A stretch of DNA of 64,000 bases from Oopsacas minuta (GCA_024704765.1 JAKMXF010000177.1:372001-436000), one strand, 5' to 3'; numbered from the stretch's first letter, positions 1 to 11,938 are shown. The notes: a model not told the origin generated them from the sequence alone. Made by a program: numbers and translations.

Positions 1-202
1 TATTTCATCCAGCCTGCCGAATAGAGCTGAGATAGTAGATTAGTTCGTAAAAAATATTCCCGGAACCGAATATGCCACACATTTTGCCTATATATGCCAA
101 AGTAATGCTCGATCGGGTCATTTTGGAGAAATGAACTTAAAACATAAGTAAACCCACAATCTTTTGTAAGATGGTTGACTATATGTTCAAGGACAGCACA
201 TA

Positions 203-1542
203 CAGGGTGCAACGAAGGTGATACCATAGATAATTCATTAAAACTTATAAAATATTTGAGTAATTTGAAATATTATCGGTTTATATATGAACCATTTCGT
301 TCTAATACAATTCTTATACGTTTCGGCATGCTAGCTACTAAATTATCTAAAATACTTGGATTAATGTCTCTCCATGCTAATTTTACTGTTTCTATTAGCT
401 GTTCCCTCCTTGTGATTTTGCCCTCTTCTTTAACCTTCTCATTTACTATTCCCCAAAGGTTTTCAATAGGGTTTAATTCAGGGTAGTTTCCAGGCCATTC
501 AATCTTACGCCAGAAAGCATTTAAATGATCTTGACACCACTTCTGCGTTGCATTGGCCGTGTGTGCCGGTGCACCATCTTGCATGAAGATGAATTCGGAC
601 ATCTTTTCCAACATTGACCGCTCCAAAATCGATCCATTATTTCGACAACAGTGAACTGCCTCCATACAAGTCTTGGCCAAAATTTGATTAATGTAGTAGG
701 CACTATTTACTGATTGACCTTGCGGGATTATTTGCAGTTCTGAAAGTGCCTGATGTGACATCATGCCCCACACATGAATCTTTGCTGGAAACTTAACTGA
801 AAATACCGAAGGAACATATTGCTTATTCTTTGCCCAAACCCGATTATTTTGTTTGTTTGGCGTTGTAAAGAGCTGGAAGGGAGACTCATCTGACCAGAGA
901 ACTTTTTCCAGTCGTTAACTGTCCAATTTTGATGCTTCCGAGCAAAGCTCAAACGATCTTGGATGTTCTTTTGAGATAATCGAGGTATTTCTTGCCTTTT
1001 GAAAGACCTAACACCCACAGATTCGGTCAAATGACGATGTACACACATATGAGCTACAGCATTGCCTCTATTCTTCAATTTCTGTGCAAGTTTTCTTGAG
1101 GATTGCCTGCATTTACCGAGGGACTTGGAAATAACAGTATTATCCGTCCGTTTCAAAATAGGAGGCCTCCCTGAACGAGGTTTAGTCACTAATGAACTAC
1201 CTTTTTTATACAAACTAGACCATCGTTTCACCGAAGAGATTGAAACATTCAAGTCTTGGGCCACTTTCTTCTGTGTGAACCCTCCATCTAGCATGCCTAT
1301 AGCTCGAGAACGAAGCAAGATTCCATGATCATAGACATCCATTAAGACGAAATAATATACCCTACTAAAATTGGAAAAAATTCAAATATTAGAATACAAT
1401 AAGTAATTAATGTAGTCAGAAATAATCTAAAGTACTATAACTATATTTTAGAAAAGTATAGGAAACAAACTATGTATGGTTCATAAATAATAAAGATTTT
1501 CATGGGAAAAATACAAGGTATCAACACTTTCGTTACACCCTG
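203..1542 (-). mobile_element. Tc1/mariner element, DD37E family, copy A (inactivated)
   Basis: This is a complete 1,340-bp Tc1-type transposon. The inverted ends begin CAGGGTGCAACGAAGGTGAT on the left (203 onward) and, read on the - strand, CAGGGTGTAACGAAAGTG on the right (ending at 1542). A TA lies directly outside each end (201-202 and 1543-1544), as expected for the TA target duplication of this superfamily. It contains one transposase gene on the - strand, broken by a frameshift. The CAGGGTGT start and the D-to-E spacing of 37 residues are shared with the element at 10263-11599, so the two belong to related families. Confidence 0.9.
273..1342 (-). pseudogene. Tc1-like transposase, one frameshift
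   Basis: Transposase of the Tc1/mariner superfamily, which cuts and pastes its own element in the nucleus. The first part (1342 down to about 907) gives a helix-turn-helix start (MDVYDHGILLRSRAIGMLDG) and a paired-like DNA-binding region with a GRPP linker. The second part (about 905-273) gives the catalytic half with MQDGAPAHT and ELNPIENLW. The spacing from the second Asp to the Glu is 37 residues (DD37E). The frame breaks at a run of five T on the + strand (902-907), just before the first catalytic Asp, where comparison with the intact relative at 10458-11525 suggests one base is missing. Apart from that, the frame is largely open, so inactivation looks recent. Confidence 0.88.
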
Positions 1543-1544
1543 TA

Positions 1545-4500
1545 GACCATTTTTTACACAGACTTGATATCATAAAAGCAAGGACAGTAGTGGTTGCTTC
1601 AGTTTTAGTATTCTTCCCCCAATATAGGAAAACTCTGATTTAACATGTATCTCATCCAGTAGAAGCAATCAGATAGGTTTCCAACTGACACTCTAAACTT
1701 ATTGTTCCCCATAATGACGACGTAAAGTTGATGAATGGGGAAGTATCATGCAGTTTAACGCCTTGGGCGAAGTTCAGACTGCCATAACTGTAATTCTCGA
1801 ATTCTTCTAAGTAACTTTTTCGAATTCATAAAAAGGGTGTGTGGGGTTCAATTATGAAGAACTAGGGCCTAGAGTGGCTAGCATAGTCCCTTGTCGGTGG
1901 TCCGATGGATTTCTATAACGACTGTAAGTAGTAACAGGTAGATATCAAATGACATTTTAAAGCTAGCCATTGTAACCATGTTGTATCTTCTTCGACTCTT
2001 AAGAGTAATAATATTCTCAATCTAACATTGCAAGAACTTTGGGTAACAATTCTAGAGAATTATCTAATAAATCATTCGAACTTCAATTTTCGAAACTGTC
2101 TTTCAATGTTGGTGGCCACTTCACTAATATGATCTTCCAACTAAATTCTTTGTTAATAATAATACTTCACTGATTATGACATCGATGTATCTAATATCGT
2201 CGAGATAGCAGATTGAGAGAGGAATTTGTTTGTTATGGTAGAACCCCGTTGGGATTAATTAGTATATAAACAAAGTAAGCAAAGAAGAGGTAGAATCTAA
2301 ATATGCAAAGAAATTCTGATAAGTAAGATAATTATGTAAATGATGATTATGGAGTTATTAAAATGTACTAGGCGCATGCGGCTATGGGACTAGGCGTTTT
2401 CGAAAGATGCGTTGGTGTTTGGTTCATATTCGTTTGCTATGCAGTAAAATATTCCAAATTACCAAATCCATATTTTGTATATCCTCAAACAGTCAATTCC
2501 ATTCATCAAATACACTATTTCAGTTAATCGAACAATATAAAACTTACCAACACACCATTCTTAAATTCAGAGACGAAGGTATCCCGATAATCCAGGGTGT
2601 ATGAAATTACTACGCTTACTTTGTGAAAGACCTGCACAGTACGTAAAGTATCTAAGGTAGACTGATTGTATATGGAAATTATTCAATAAATTAGGTATAT
2701 ATTTAGGACTTATAAGGAGAATGAATAGATTGATACGTATGAAAGTATCAGGGCGTAGACATGTGCTCTTGATTGGTAGGGCCCCTTGGAGCCATGATGA
2801 CAGGATTGGTAGAGCAGTATACACATGGAGAGAGTAGAATTATTGGTAGCGCCAAAGCCTCTCCAACCCTACCGTTGCCTACGCCCGTGAGTATAGAAAC
2901 AAATAATTGATGAATTAAAATGTTATCTATTCCCTTACGTGAGCTCGAGCTCTCCTTCAATAAAAACCTCCCGGAGATAGATGGTTCGATGGCTATGACT
3001 TCCAATCCATTATTAAATTCGATGAGTTTGCTGGAGCGATCCCTCTCCACCAGTTCCTTATATTACTTTCAGGTAATTATTAGTATTAGATTAAAAGTTG
3101 AAACTATGACTCTAGTAATGGGAACCAATAAAATAACTATAAACATAAATCTAATTCAATATCACATACAAATAAGCTAACAATAGAATTAATATCACTA
3201 CGAATGGGGACTAAGGCTGTGGGGTCTTGCACGTCAGATTCAGGCCAGAGTCTAAGGTGATGAACGCTCTGAATTCTTCTTCGATAAGCTGTATGCTGGA
3301 CTGGTCGTTCATGGATGCTGAGAAATATGCCATTTACTTTCTGCGGACCTAATGAGAGTCGGCATAGCCCATGAGAAGCCCAGCGTATCCCAGTTTGAAT
3401 ATCACTGACTTAATTACCCCTAAGTCATGGGATTAGCTGATCTAAAGAGGGTCATAGAAGTGGCCATACGCCAGAAAATACTTGTCCGATTACAAAACTT
3501 TGTCTTGGTAGAGCATCAGTCCTTGGCTACGCCTATGGTTGAAATTCGGTAAATTTGCTGTTGCTCAGCCGAATTTTAGGTATCTAATATTTTCCAATAG
3601 AAAATAATTATCTAGCCTAAAGCATAATGCGAAATTTTACATATCAAGCAAGCGTCAAGTGGAAATAAGATAAGCATTGAAATTCAGGCTTGAGGACAGG
3701 TGTGCCATTGTGAAGGATACATGAAGCTAGAATTGGCAAATAACGAATCGTTGAAAAATCTCCGATGCGATACGATAGATATATCGGAAATTCACGCTAT
3801 TGAAATTTGCCTAATGAGTGGGGAGTTCTACGATAAATTTCTTGAATGATCAATTTTTGTGCTAAGTTTGGAAAACAAACGTATTCATCGCTATGATGAA
3901 TTGAAATAATAGGGAGTTCTCTGAAGAATTATTATTTCAAATTTATTATATTCAACCAATAACCTTAGGGTATATTAAATAATCAAATATCATTGAAAAA
4001 ACAGTTGTTGGAGGAATAGACTATACATATTGACTCGAAAATTTAAGTTTATAGGACTTTTACATTTGAAATTATTAATGGGGAATGGAGGAGATTCGCC
4101 GTACCGATCTCCACCACATATAGAGGTTCTAATTTGTTAAATGGGCCTGGGCTGTGCGATTTTAGTGAAATTTTTGAATGAGTAAATATTTTGTTTGAAA
4201 ATTATTAGATAGGATGAGGACGACCCAAAGTTGGGTTAAATGGATAAATTGATATCATGCATAATATTAGAGAATTAAAAGTAAGATATAAATTTGATCC
4301 CAAATTGCAAAGTCATCTCTTGATAATATTAGAATTTTAGGAAAGTCTATGGGATGTCCCAACTTCCTTCTTCCCATCAAGGTGATCTTTGTTCATGTGC
4401 AACACATACTTTTGGAGTGGGGAATTTTGTAAAATTTTTCACTTTTTGCAACATCATTGTAATCCATTAAGGGGTCAGATTGGGATAAAATTAGAATGAC

Positions 4501-5362
4501 AGAAACTACCTAGGCTAGTATTGATGTCCTCCAAATCTCACGGAGGCAGAATTATAACGCGTCAATGTTTGCTCAATTTCTCGCTGCTAACTTCACACTC
4601 GTGGCATGCTAGATAAAACACCTAATGCTTTTAGTTAAATTCAGACTCTGTATATATCAAAATCAGACTCTACGCACCCAGTTACCCCTGACAACATGTT
4701 AAAACCTAATCTTTAGCATGCTTTTGAATATTACATAGAAAGTTGTGAAAATCTGATTAATCACCAAAAAGGTGTGAAATATCCACTTTAGAAAAAATTC
4801 ATACTCGAGGTACAAATCTCCGACCCAAAATGTATGTGCATACCAATTTTCATGTTGATCGGACTGCTAGATTTCGCACGGTCGCGCTGACGGAAGTATG
4901 TACGTACCTTCCTACGTAGCACATCGTCCATGTCATTAGGACATCTCCTTATAGGAGCTGCACTAAATTACACACAAGTATTCCAGGAAGGAAACATGAG
5001 GTTGAACTATTTCCTGGAATATTAAGGTTTCAACACCAGAAACTCCCCTTTGGATTTATCCTTAATCTTAGCAGATTAAGTATGTTTCCCAGTCTGGATA
5101 ATTGTTATGTATATTACACACAAATACATAAAGGGCGCGCGCCGGTCCCTGGATCTGGTACGCCCCTGCCACAGGCCCGTAGCCAGAATATGAAAGTAGG
5201 AAGAGGCTACGAGAAAGGGGGGGGCTGAGCCTCCCCCCTGGCTACATGTCTTCCCTGCAGAGGATAACTATAATCCAAGAATTAGATTTGAATTGTATCA
5301 TTCGTTAACAATTCAAGTCTACGAGTGAAATAGACACCATTTGTATTTAATTCATGCACATA
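1545..5362. other. Non-coding, no recognisable gene
   Basis: About 3.8 kb between two Tc1-type elements. Small open frames at 2407-2604, 2567-2824 and 2748-3050 overlap each other on both strands, have no recognisable motif and look like chance. A dispersed repeat lies at 4667-4985. GC-rich stretches at 5130-5250 and 2840-2890 (ggcgta/ctacg-type words) look like further repeat ends. Nothing else could be supported. Confidence 0.6.
4667..4985 (+). repeat. Dispersed repeat, inverted partner at 15292-15590
   Basis: About 300 bp that recurs in the opposite orientation at 15292-15590. Shared landmarks in order are acgcacccagttacccctg, gattaatcaccaaaaaggtg, gaggtacaaatctccgac, ttttcatgttgat and taggagctgcacta. 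The copies have many substitutions, so they are old. No coding potential or terminal structure was found, so the class is unknown. Confidence 0.7.
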
Positions 5363-5674
5363 CAGTACAATTCATAATTATTGCAACTTTCGCTTCTTAT
5401 CAAACCAAGTCTATAGATTCGCGAGTATTGACTTTGGGTAGCTTCCTTCTTGTTTTACTGGTAGTTTTACTATGTTGATGTAATTTTAGTACAAATTAAA
5501 TTTTTGTAGCTGTTTCTATTTTTAGGCATTTATATCTACTGATTGCGTCATCATTACTAACCATGTTTATCTTTGAGTTAGATTTTCTTTTCGCTTAACA
5601 TCGATTTGATCTCTTGATTGCCCAGGAAGCAACTATAAACAAGGTTGTAGCATTACTCCAGGGAGGAAAGCACT

Positions 5675-6505
5675 CTGCGCGCCCATTGAAATCGCGCAGC
5701 TGTGTGGTGTAAACAAGACAATTGTTTACAGAATAAAGGAGTGTTTTAATAAAGGGGAAACATTGAATCACAAGAGAGGAGCTGGTAGGCCAGACAATCT
5801 ACGGAAGAAAATCGCTTTATCCTGTACCAAATATATGTCTAGTGATTGGCAAAACCCTGCCATGAAATAGCGGAAGAAATCTGCCAGAAACGTGGCATTA
5901 ATGTCTCCACAAGTACTGTCTGCCGTTGTCTAATATCGCTTGATTATTCAAAGCCCTACCCGATTCGTGTGCCAATGCTAACTGAAAACAATCGACTGGC
6001 ACGTATTGAGTGGGCTACAAAGAATAAAGATCGAAATTGATGTCATGCTGTGCTTTCAGATGAAGCTAGTTTCTGGATTCATGGTTGTAGAGTGCGAATG
6101 TGGTGTAAAGGTCCTAGGAGAATTTATCAACCAACAGTCAAGCACTCAGCAAAGGTACACATATGGGCTACGTTTTCCTTATTTGGCACCTTCCCTCTGT
6201 GTATTTTTTCACAGAATCTAGATTCACACTTCTTTGTCGAGATTTTGAAGTGGCATTTGTTGGAGAACGCCAATGTCTTTCATGGCACAGAGTGGTTTTT
6301 GATTCAAGATAACGACCTGAAACATACTAGTCGTAGGTGCAAGACTTGGATTGCCGAAAATATGCCAAATAATCAGCTAGATTGGCCAAGTCAAAGTCCA
6401 GATATGAACCCTATAGAAAATCTATTCAGTTGGATGAAATACAAACTCAACCGAGATAGACCTAAGACAATTAAAGACCTGAAAGCACGACTAGGGGGTA
6501 TTTAG
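5675..6505 (+). pseudogene. Tc1-like transposase remnant (copy B)
   Basis: Broken Tc1/mariner transposase. A DNA-binding part is readable from about 5685 (QLCGVNKTIVYRIKE, then a GAGRP linker). After a frame change, 5846-6040 continues with KRGINVSTSTVCRCL. After a further break, 6050-6505 gives the catalytic half: LSDEASFWIHG, IQDNDLKHTS and SPDMNPIENLF. About 35 residues separate the second Asp from the Glu, closer to classic Tc1 (34) than to the DD37E elements in this window. Several frameshifts and stops make it inactive. Confidence 0.85.
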
Positions 6506-6552
6506 GATTCTATCACCCCAGAAATGATGAAACAAACTATAGTTCAATGACA

Positions 6553-6573
6553 CGCCGCACAGTGGGCTATTAT
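6553..6573 (+). repeat. Target duplication CGCCG plus RSS-like end of RAG1-like element 1
   Basis: 6553-6557 is CGCCG, and the transposon starts at 6558 with CACAGTGGGCTATTAT. The same CGCCG follows the other end at 9687-9691. The first seven bases equal the consensus heptamer of vertebrate recombination signal sequences, and a 5-bp duplication is the known hallmark of Transib/RAG transposition. Confidence 0.93.
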
Positions 6574-9500
6574 TGCGAATTACTAGTATTAGGGTTTATG
6601 CGTTCAATTTTAGAGATAGGCTTATAAAATACATTATTACTGTATAGTAACTCGACTATTGGGGTTCTTTTATTGATTTCAATTTTGTTGTATCACATCA
6701 GGTTTTCAATATATGACGTAATCTTAATTACCATATACAGAAATCTAGATATACACTAAACTGAGGTTTTATTAAAAGAAATAGAATATGAATATATTAT
6801 GGCTATGGTAACTGAAGAATAACTAACATACGAATATCTTATTGATGGATTAATGTTAAATACAAGAAGAGACATCTATGGAATTTTGAAGGAGAGAATC
6901 TTCAATATCAATATTATTAGTAACGTTTTCACCTTGCCTGTTTTTAAACAATTCTTTTGATGGCCCACTTGACCACAGGTGGAACAAATGATGATCTTTC
7001 TGAATTTTCTTTCAGAATTGGACAACCATAGATGTAGAGCCTCATTGCAACATCACATAACCCAATTAGAAAATCTGATTTCCTGCTCAAATGTGTTGAG
7101 AATTCTCGGATCAACTTATGTCCTTGTTCTAACTCTTCTTCAGAAAGACTACACAATCCTACCTGTCATTTCTCTCAATAAACTGATGGGCATGAGCCAA
7201 GAATTTGTGGAGTGTATTGCTAATAGATACCCAGGGAAAGGTTTGTAAGATTAGTATGTAGGTTTCTAACTTAACACACGAAATCTGTCTACATCGACAA
7301 CTTCATTACTATTAGCAACTCTGAGTAATGCAAATAAATTCCTGTGAATCTTTGTCAGAGCATCTCTATACACATTTGGTACAAACGATCCTAAAACATG
7401 GTTTTTTATATGAAAAAAATGTTCTTGCCATGTTACCAGTGCTTGTGTTCCCACTTCCTCCTGGTTGGTCGAATAATAAGTTCGTAAGCTCATGGATACG
7501 CTTGCATACTAAACCTCGATAATCTCGCACCATTTGATCTTCAGTCCACTTGAGCTTTCCTGCTGCAATTCGGTAGATGAGGTTCAAAACCAATCTAAAG
7601 TCCTTAGGTAAGAATGTAGAGTGCTGCAGGAAATAAATGAATGCAACTTGCAGGTTCGTGTGTAATCCCACACCGTTGCTTTGTATTGTAGCTCATCAGC
7701 TCTTTTCCACCAGATATTAACTGACGGATTGTCTCTTTGATAAAGAAACCCGAAAACAACTTTCGTAATACTATTTATATCACTTCGGGTTGCTTTGCAG
7801 GCAATACGTGGCGCTCCTCCTTTACCTGTCATAGTTGCTAAGGTTTTTCCGTCAAACATTGAAGCTTCGACTTCTACTTTAACATGGCCATTTAGGTGAT
7901 CAAAACCATTCTCATTTAGTGAAACAATTTCAGAGTTTAGTAACTTGCTCAATTCTATCACAGTGTCAATAGTATCCTTTTGGCAAATAAGTGCTACTGG
8001 TTGGTTGGAAAAACAGGAGATTGTATGCCTATTTTCCCACAAAACATTCCCGAATCTATCTATTACTGAATAGGTGAAACCATGAAGACAATATAATTTG
8101 ATCGGTCTATATTAAAGTCTGACAATATCCCAGGAGGGGAATGAGATCCAGAACCATCCAGTCCATGCTTGATTTTGAGTGTTAATGGATAGAAGTGTGG
8201 TGCAGGAAAATTTAGCAAACATTCTTTTAACAACCGGTCAAAGAGAGAAATTACATGTGATGAGTAAGATATATAGACCCCTATAGGATTGGAAACATTT
8301 GGATACCAGTCGAATGTTGGAACAATTTATTTTCTAATTTCACTAATTTTTTCCCAGTTGCCAAAACGAGGCCTTCTGATTGGAGATAATATTTAAGATC
8401 TCTCCATTTTCCTTTCCACTCTTAAGTTGATATACTAAGAATCTTGATTTTTCTGGTGAAACTATGTTACTGAGGGTTAGTATCGATTCTTCGTTATAGA
8501 TTTTCCAAGCGATATTTACGATCCCTTTAAAACCAATTTGTTCTACAGCTACAATATACAGGAGGAGAGGAACGTAGCGAATAACAGAAATATTTTCAAG
8601 TTGTGCTAACTGACGGATGGAAGTAAGTATCCCAGTCTGATCAAGCCTTATCTTCTTTGAACGAACTTGAATGTCATCAATTGACTTTCTCTTCTCTACA
8701 TTTGGAACCAATATAACACCGCTTTCTACATCACAGCCTGAAACAAAAAGGGATGATTGGGTACTCTTAGGTTTAACAAGGATCCATGGAATCCTTGCAC
8801 TCCACCACTCACCATCTAAGCTCTCAATATATTTTTATTCTTTCTGAAATTAAATGATACTTTAGACATTAGAGAGTATACAGAATGTCTCTTGTCTTCC
8901 TCGAGATCTAGTATACGCACCACTTCATCTGCTGCTTGATTGATATCATAGTCGTGTTCCTTTAATATGATAGCAAAGTCAAGACGTGTTTTCGGGCTTT
9001 CAGATACTATTGTTGCTTCAGCCATCTTTAATTTGATGAGTAGAGGTTAAATAGGTTATCAAATTAATGAACTTGTATGCTACCTCGTAATATGCAGTAT
9101 ATATAAATAATAATTGCGTTATATTGGTGTAAAATTACCATGTAATTACATTACATGTATCATAGCAACGTAAATGTGAGAATGGAATTTGACAATATTT
9201 AATATGTTGCGCAATGTAGCGGTATTTGTACTTTGAATATAATGTTTATATTACTTGACAAGAATACATACTAAAAATTCAGGGTGGAAACTAGTGGAAA
9301 CAAATTTTGCTGCCAACAGGATGGCTTATGGCCGAGAGAAATTTCTACAAAATTTTCACAGTATTGTATACGTAATATCTGATTAATCTTTTCGCTCCTG
9401 AAGAAATTCAATGATAGATTCAAATTCAGCGCACTTACTTTGCTTGGATAGCATGTAAATGAACAATAATGCATCATAAATTCAAAAGATTCTGAAATAG

Positions 9501-9686
9501 CTTCTGTCATTTATATAATGTATGTATAAACATAGAATACAGCAATGAAGTCCTACATTTGATTGACCACAAAATTAGAAATACTTAACTGTTTCATCTG
9601 ATACTTTACATATCGCTCGTTGAATATATCTAGAATCTAATTCATAATTGAAATGGTATAAATTGAAGGTATAGTAGCCCACTGTG
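6558..9686 (-). mobile_element. RAG1-like (Transib/RAG superfamily) transposon, copy 1
   Basis: A complete 3,129-bp element. Both ends, read inward, begin CACAGTGGGCTA followed by TTAT (left) or CTAT (right). The flanking 5-bp repeats are identical (CGCCG at 6553-6557 and 9687-9691). It carries one decayed RAG1-core-like transposase on the - strand. It sits inside a Tc1-like element, whose two parts fit together exactly once the insertion and one CGCCG are removed, so the boundaries are firm. The copy at 53427-56399 has the same terminal ten bases and a homologous protein. No second gene such as a RAG2-like kelch protein is visible. Confidence 0.93.
6944..9025 (-). pseudogene. RAG1-core-like transposase, copy 1 (decayed)
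   Basis: DDE-type transposase related to the RAG1 recombinase core and Transib transposases. Pieces in order on the - strand: a possible N-terminus 9025-8816; 8711-8343; a stretch at about 8190-8150 with GLDGSGSH; 8042-7584 with MFDGKTLATM (second catalytic Asp at 7853-7851); 7671-7366 with GGSGNTSTGNMAR; a piece at about 7213-7186 with LHKFLAH (zinc-type His pair); and 7156-6944 with SEEELEQGHKLIREF, whose middle Glu (7129-7127) aligns with RAG1 Glu962. At least four frame changes or stops separate the pieces. At the first Asp position, copy 2 has DGLDGSGSH but this copy has HGLDGSGSH, so the first catalytic Asp is also lost. Confidence 0.87.
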
Positions 9687-9691
9687 CGCCG
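9671..9691 (-). repeat. RSS-like end of RAG1-like element 1 plus target duplication
   Basis: Read on the - strand the element starts at 9686 with CACAGTGGGCTACTAT. The next five + strand bases (9687-9691, CGCCG) repeat those at 6553-6557. This end and the left end agree at 12 of the first 12 bases. Confidence 0.93.
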
Positions 9692-10262
9692 GTGCCAGAT
9701 GGTACTAGAAAATAACGGTTATAGGATCAATTATTGAGCCTGACATTCATATTTCACATCTGAATTATATAGAATGATAATCGATTAGCACAGAGTATAA
9801 TAACCGCGCAAATATGGAGTTGCAATAATTATGAATTATACTGTACTGTACAAGACATAACATATTTTACATTCATGTCCTTTTCCACAATCTTTCGTAA
9901 TATGAATAGGTAAAACAATATTCTTATAAATAGTAATCTTGACTTGATTATCTCAATAATTTTAACTAATACTGAAACTAAACTTCAAGGCCTAAATTAT
10001 CTATGAAAGGCCCAATCCACATTCTTTTGTTAGTACTCTACACCTTCACTACAACATGTTATCAATCTCCAGGTTGGTACAGTATATTGAATTTCTCACT
10101 ATTCCGTAAAATAATTATTCTAGAATTGAGCATAAATTCATTCAATTGTAATCTGATTTAGTATATGTTCAGGGCCTTCAGAATCCCATGAAAAGCAGGG
10201 CCAGCCGCCCCACTTCCAACGGCCTTGTATATGTTACATATGAATAGCTCTTGCAGATAGTA

Positions 10263-11599
10263 CAGGGTGTTAAGAAATTGATGTCACCTTTTTGAAATTA
10301 AATAGAGCCATAAATTAACTATTTGAATCGTGTTTTAGCTTCCAATTCTTATTCTACGTATTTGAAATAATAGAATTCCTGTAAATTCCGAAAATTATAG
10401 ACACTAAAAATACTCTCTTGTTCAATTTTTCTTACTTTTCATATACAAGAAATAATCATGGTCAAAGAAGCTACTCTAGCTGTCCGTACACGTGCAGTTT
10501 GCATGATAGAAGCTGGGATTTTTATTAATAAAGTGGCCAAGGTTGTAGGAGTATCTGTCCGTACCATTCGGCGCTGGTTGCTGAGGTCCAAGTCTGGTGA
10601 ACCTCTACAGAACATGAGGGGCCGTGGAAGGAAAACGTCCGTCACGATGGTACCGAAAGTGGTCATTGCCAAGACAATCGGTAAAAAAATGAAATCCACA
10701 CGAGTTATCTCCCAGAATCTCAAATCTAAAGGGTTTTCTATCTCCCACGTGACAGTACACTCGTATTTACGCAAAAATCTGAAAGTTCGACCATACAAAC
10801 CCCAGGTTCAACCCAAATTGACGGAAAAACAGAGGACAGCTCGGATAAAATTCTGTAATGAAAGGAAGAATTGGTCAATTGATAGCTGGCGAAGGGTTTT
10901 ATTCTCGGACGAGTCCTCCTTTGAGGTATTCCACACTCCAAATAAGCAAAACGACCGAGTTTGGGCGAAATCTAGTTCCAATGTTCCTCCTACCGAAAAG
11001 GTCAAATTTCCTGGAAAAATCATGGTCTGGGGTGTGATGTCATACCGAGCCCTCTCACATCTCCACATTATCCCCAAAGGACAAACTGTGACATCAGAAT
11101 ATTATGTGGAAGTTATATTGAAACAGTCTCTAATACCCAGCATGCTTCGAACGAGAGATTCAGGGACTATTCTGGAGAGAAAATTGTTGCTAGAAAGGTC
11201 CAAAGCAATTTTTCAACAAGATGGGGCCCCAGCACATACCTCCAAAAGAAGCCAGGAATGGCTAAAAAACAATATGCCAGGGTTTTGGACCAAGGACATA
11301 TGGCCTCCAAACTCACCAGACTTAAATCCTATTGAGAACCTCTGGGCTATTTTGCAAACCAAACTGGATTCAATGGAGCGAGCAACCAACCTAAAAATGT
11401 TAGAAAAGCAGCTGATTTTGGCCTGGAAGGAAATCTCACCGGAGACACTAGAGAAACTCATAGCAGGGATGCCCTCTCGCATTAATAAATGTTTAAAATT
11501 AAATGGAGATTACATAGGAAAGTAAATAGCACACCTTTCTAGTTCGCATTATTGAAATATGCATGGTATAAAATGGGACATCAATTTCTTAACACCCTG
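10263..11599 (+). mobile_element. Tc1/mariner element, DD37E family, copy C (apparently intact)
   Basis: A 1,337-bp Tc1-type transposon. The inverted ends both begin CAGGGTGTTAAGAAATTGAT and agree for at least 23 bases. TA lies outside each end (10261-10262 and 11600-11601). It holds one uninterrupted transposase gene. The matching ends and open frame suggest recent activity. The CAGGGTGT start is shared with the inactivated element at 203-1542. Confidence 0.95.
10458..11525 (+). CDS. Tc1/mariner transposase, DD37E type, intact
   Basis: A 355-residue DDE transposase that excises and inserts the surrounding element at TA sites in the nucleus. The first ~120 residues form the bipartite helix-turn-helix region (GVSVRTIRRWLLRSKSG, then a GRGRK linker) that binds the inverted ends. 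The catalytic domain has Asp151 in LFSDESSF, Asp255 in QQDGAPAHT and Glu293 in NPIENLW. The 37 residues between the last two make it DD37E rather than the DD34E of classic Tc1. Length is normal for the family. There is no frameshift or stop, and start and stop lie well inside both inverted ends. It is probably functional or only recently silenced. Confidence 0.95.
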   Translation: MVKEATLAVRTRAVCMIEAGIFINKVAKVVGVSVRTIRRWLLRSKSGEPLQNMRGRGRKTSVTMVPKVVIAKTIGKKMKSTRVISQNLKSKGFSISHVTVHSYLRKNLKVRPYKPQVQPKLTEKQRTARIKFCNERKNWSIDSWRRVLFSDESSFEVFHTPNKQNDRVWAKSSSNVPPTEKVKFPGKIMVWGVMSYRALSHLHIIPKGQTVTSEYYVEVILKQSLIPSMLRTRDSGTILERKLLLERSKAIFQQDGAPAHTSKRSQEWLKNNMPGFWTKDIWPPNSPDLNPIENLWAILQTKLDSMERATNLKMLEKQLILAWKEISPETLEKLIAGMPSRINKCLKLNGDYIGK

Positions 11600-11938
11600 T
11601 ACAAAACAATAGCAATTTTTCAAATCTTACTATGAAATGTTATTCCAGATTTAACTGTTTAACCTGTTAACCAAAACCAGCCCTGAGATTTATATATTTT
11701 TAATTATATGGATCTCACGGATAGAAATTTTCAGAATTGACTGACAATTAGCGAATTTGTACTAAACTTTGTACACATTCGCTGACGCCACTTTTGTGCC
11801 AATTTATTATTTTTCCATTAGGAATTGTATTAGGTTTTTGGGTTAATATACTAATATTAGGAGCAAAATCGAAAATTAGTTTGTTAACAGACAGATCATT
11901 TTCTCTATGGAGCTCACTTCAGGGAATGGAATTGCCTT

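Larger units (their letters stand above)
5363..9842 (+). mobile_element. Tc1-like element, copy B, split by a RAG1-like insertion
   Basis: Outer inverted ends begin CAGTACAATTCATAATTATT at 5363 and, read on the - strand, CAGTATAATTCATAATTATT at 9842. TA lies outside both ends (5361-5362 and 9843-9844). The Tc1 parts are 5363-6557 and 9692-9842, about 1.35 kb together with the 5-bp duplication counted once, which is normal for this superfamily. The middle, 6558-9686, is a later insertion. The transposase remnant ends at 6505, so the insertion hit the region after the stop codon. Ends and transposase differ from the DD37E elements at 203 and 10263, so this is another Tc1 family. Confidence 0.9.

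Noticed and set aside
2748-3050. 100-residue - strand frame with overlapping + strand frame
   Set aside because: No domain, no start context and it overlaps other frames; typical of random open frames.
6638-6644. tactgta as the right inverted end of the Tc1 element starting at 5363
   Set aside because: Only about five bases match. The 28-base end at 9815-9842 matches far better, and 6638 lies inside the RAG1-like element.
9672-9842. A separate miniature element on the - strand sharing both ends with the Tc1 copy at 5363
   Set aside because: It is the missing 3' end of that same Tc1 element, displaced by the RAG1-like insertion. The junctions and the CGCCG duplication explain it fully.
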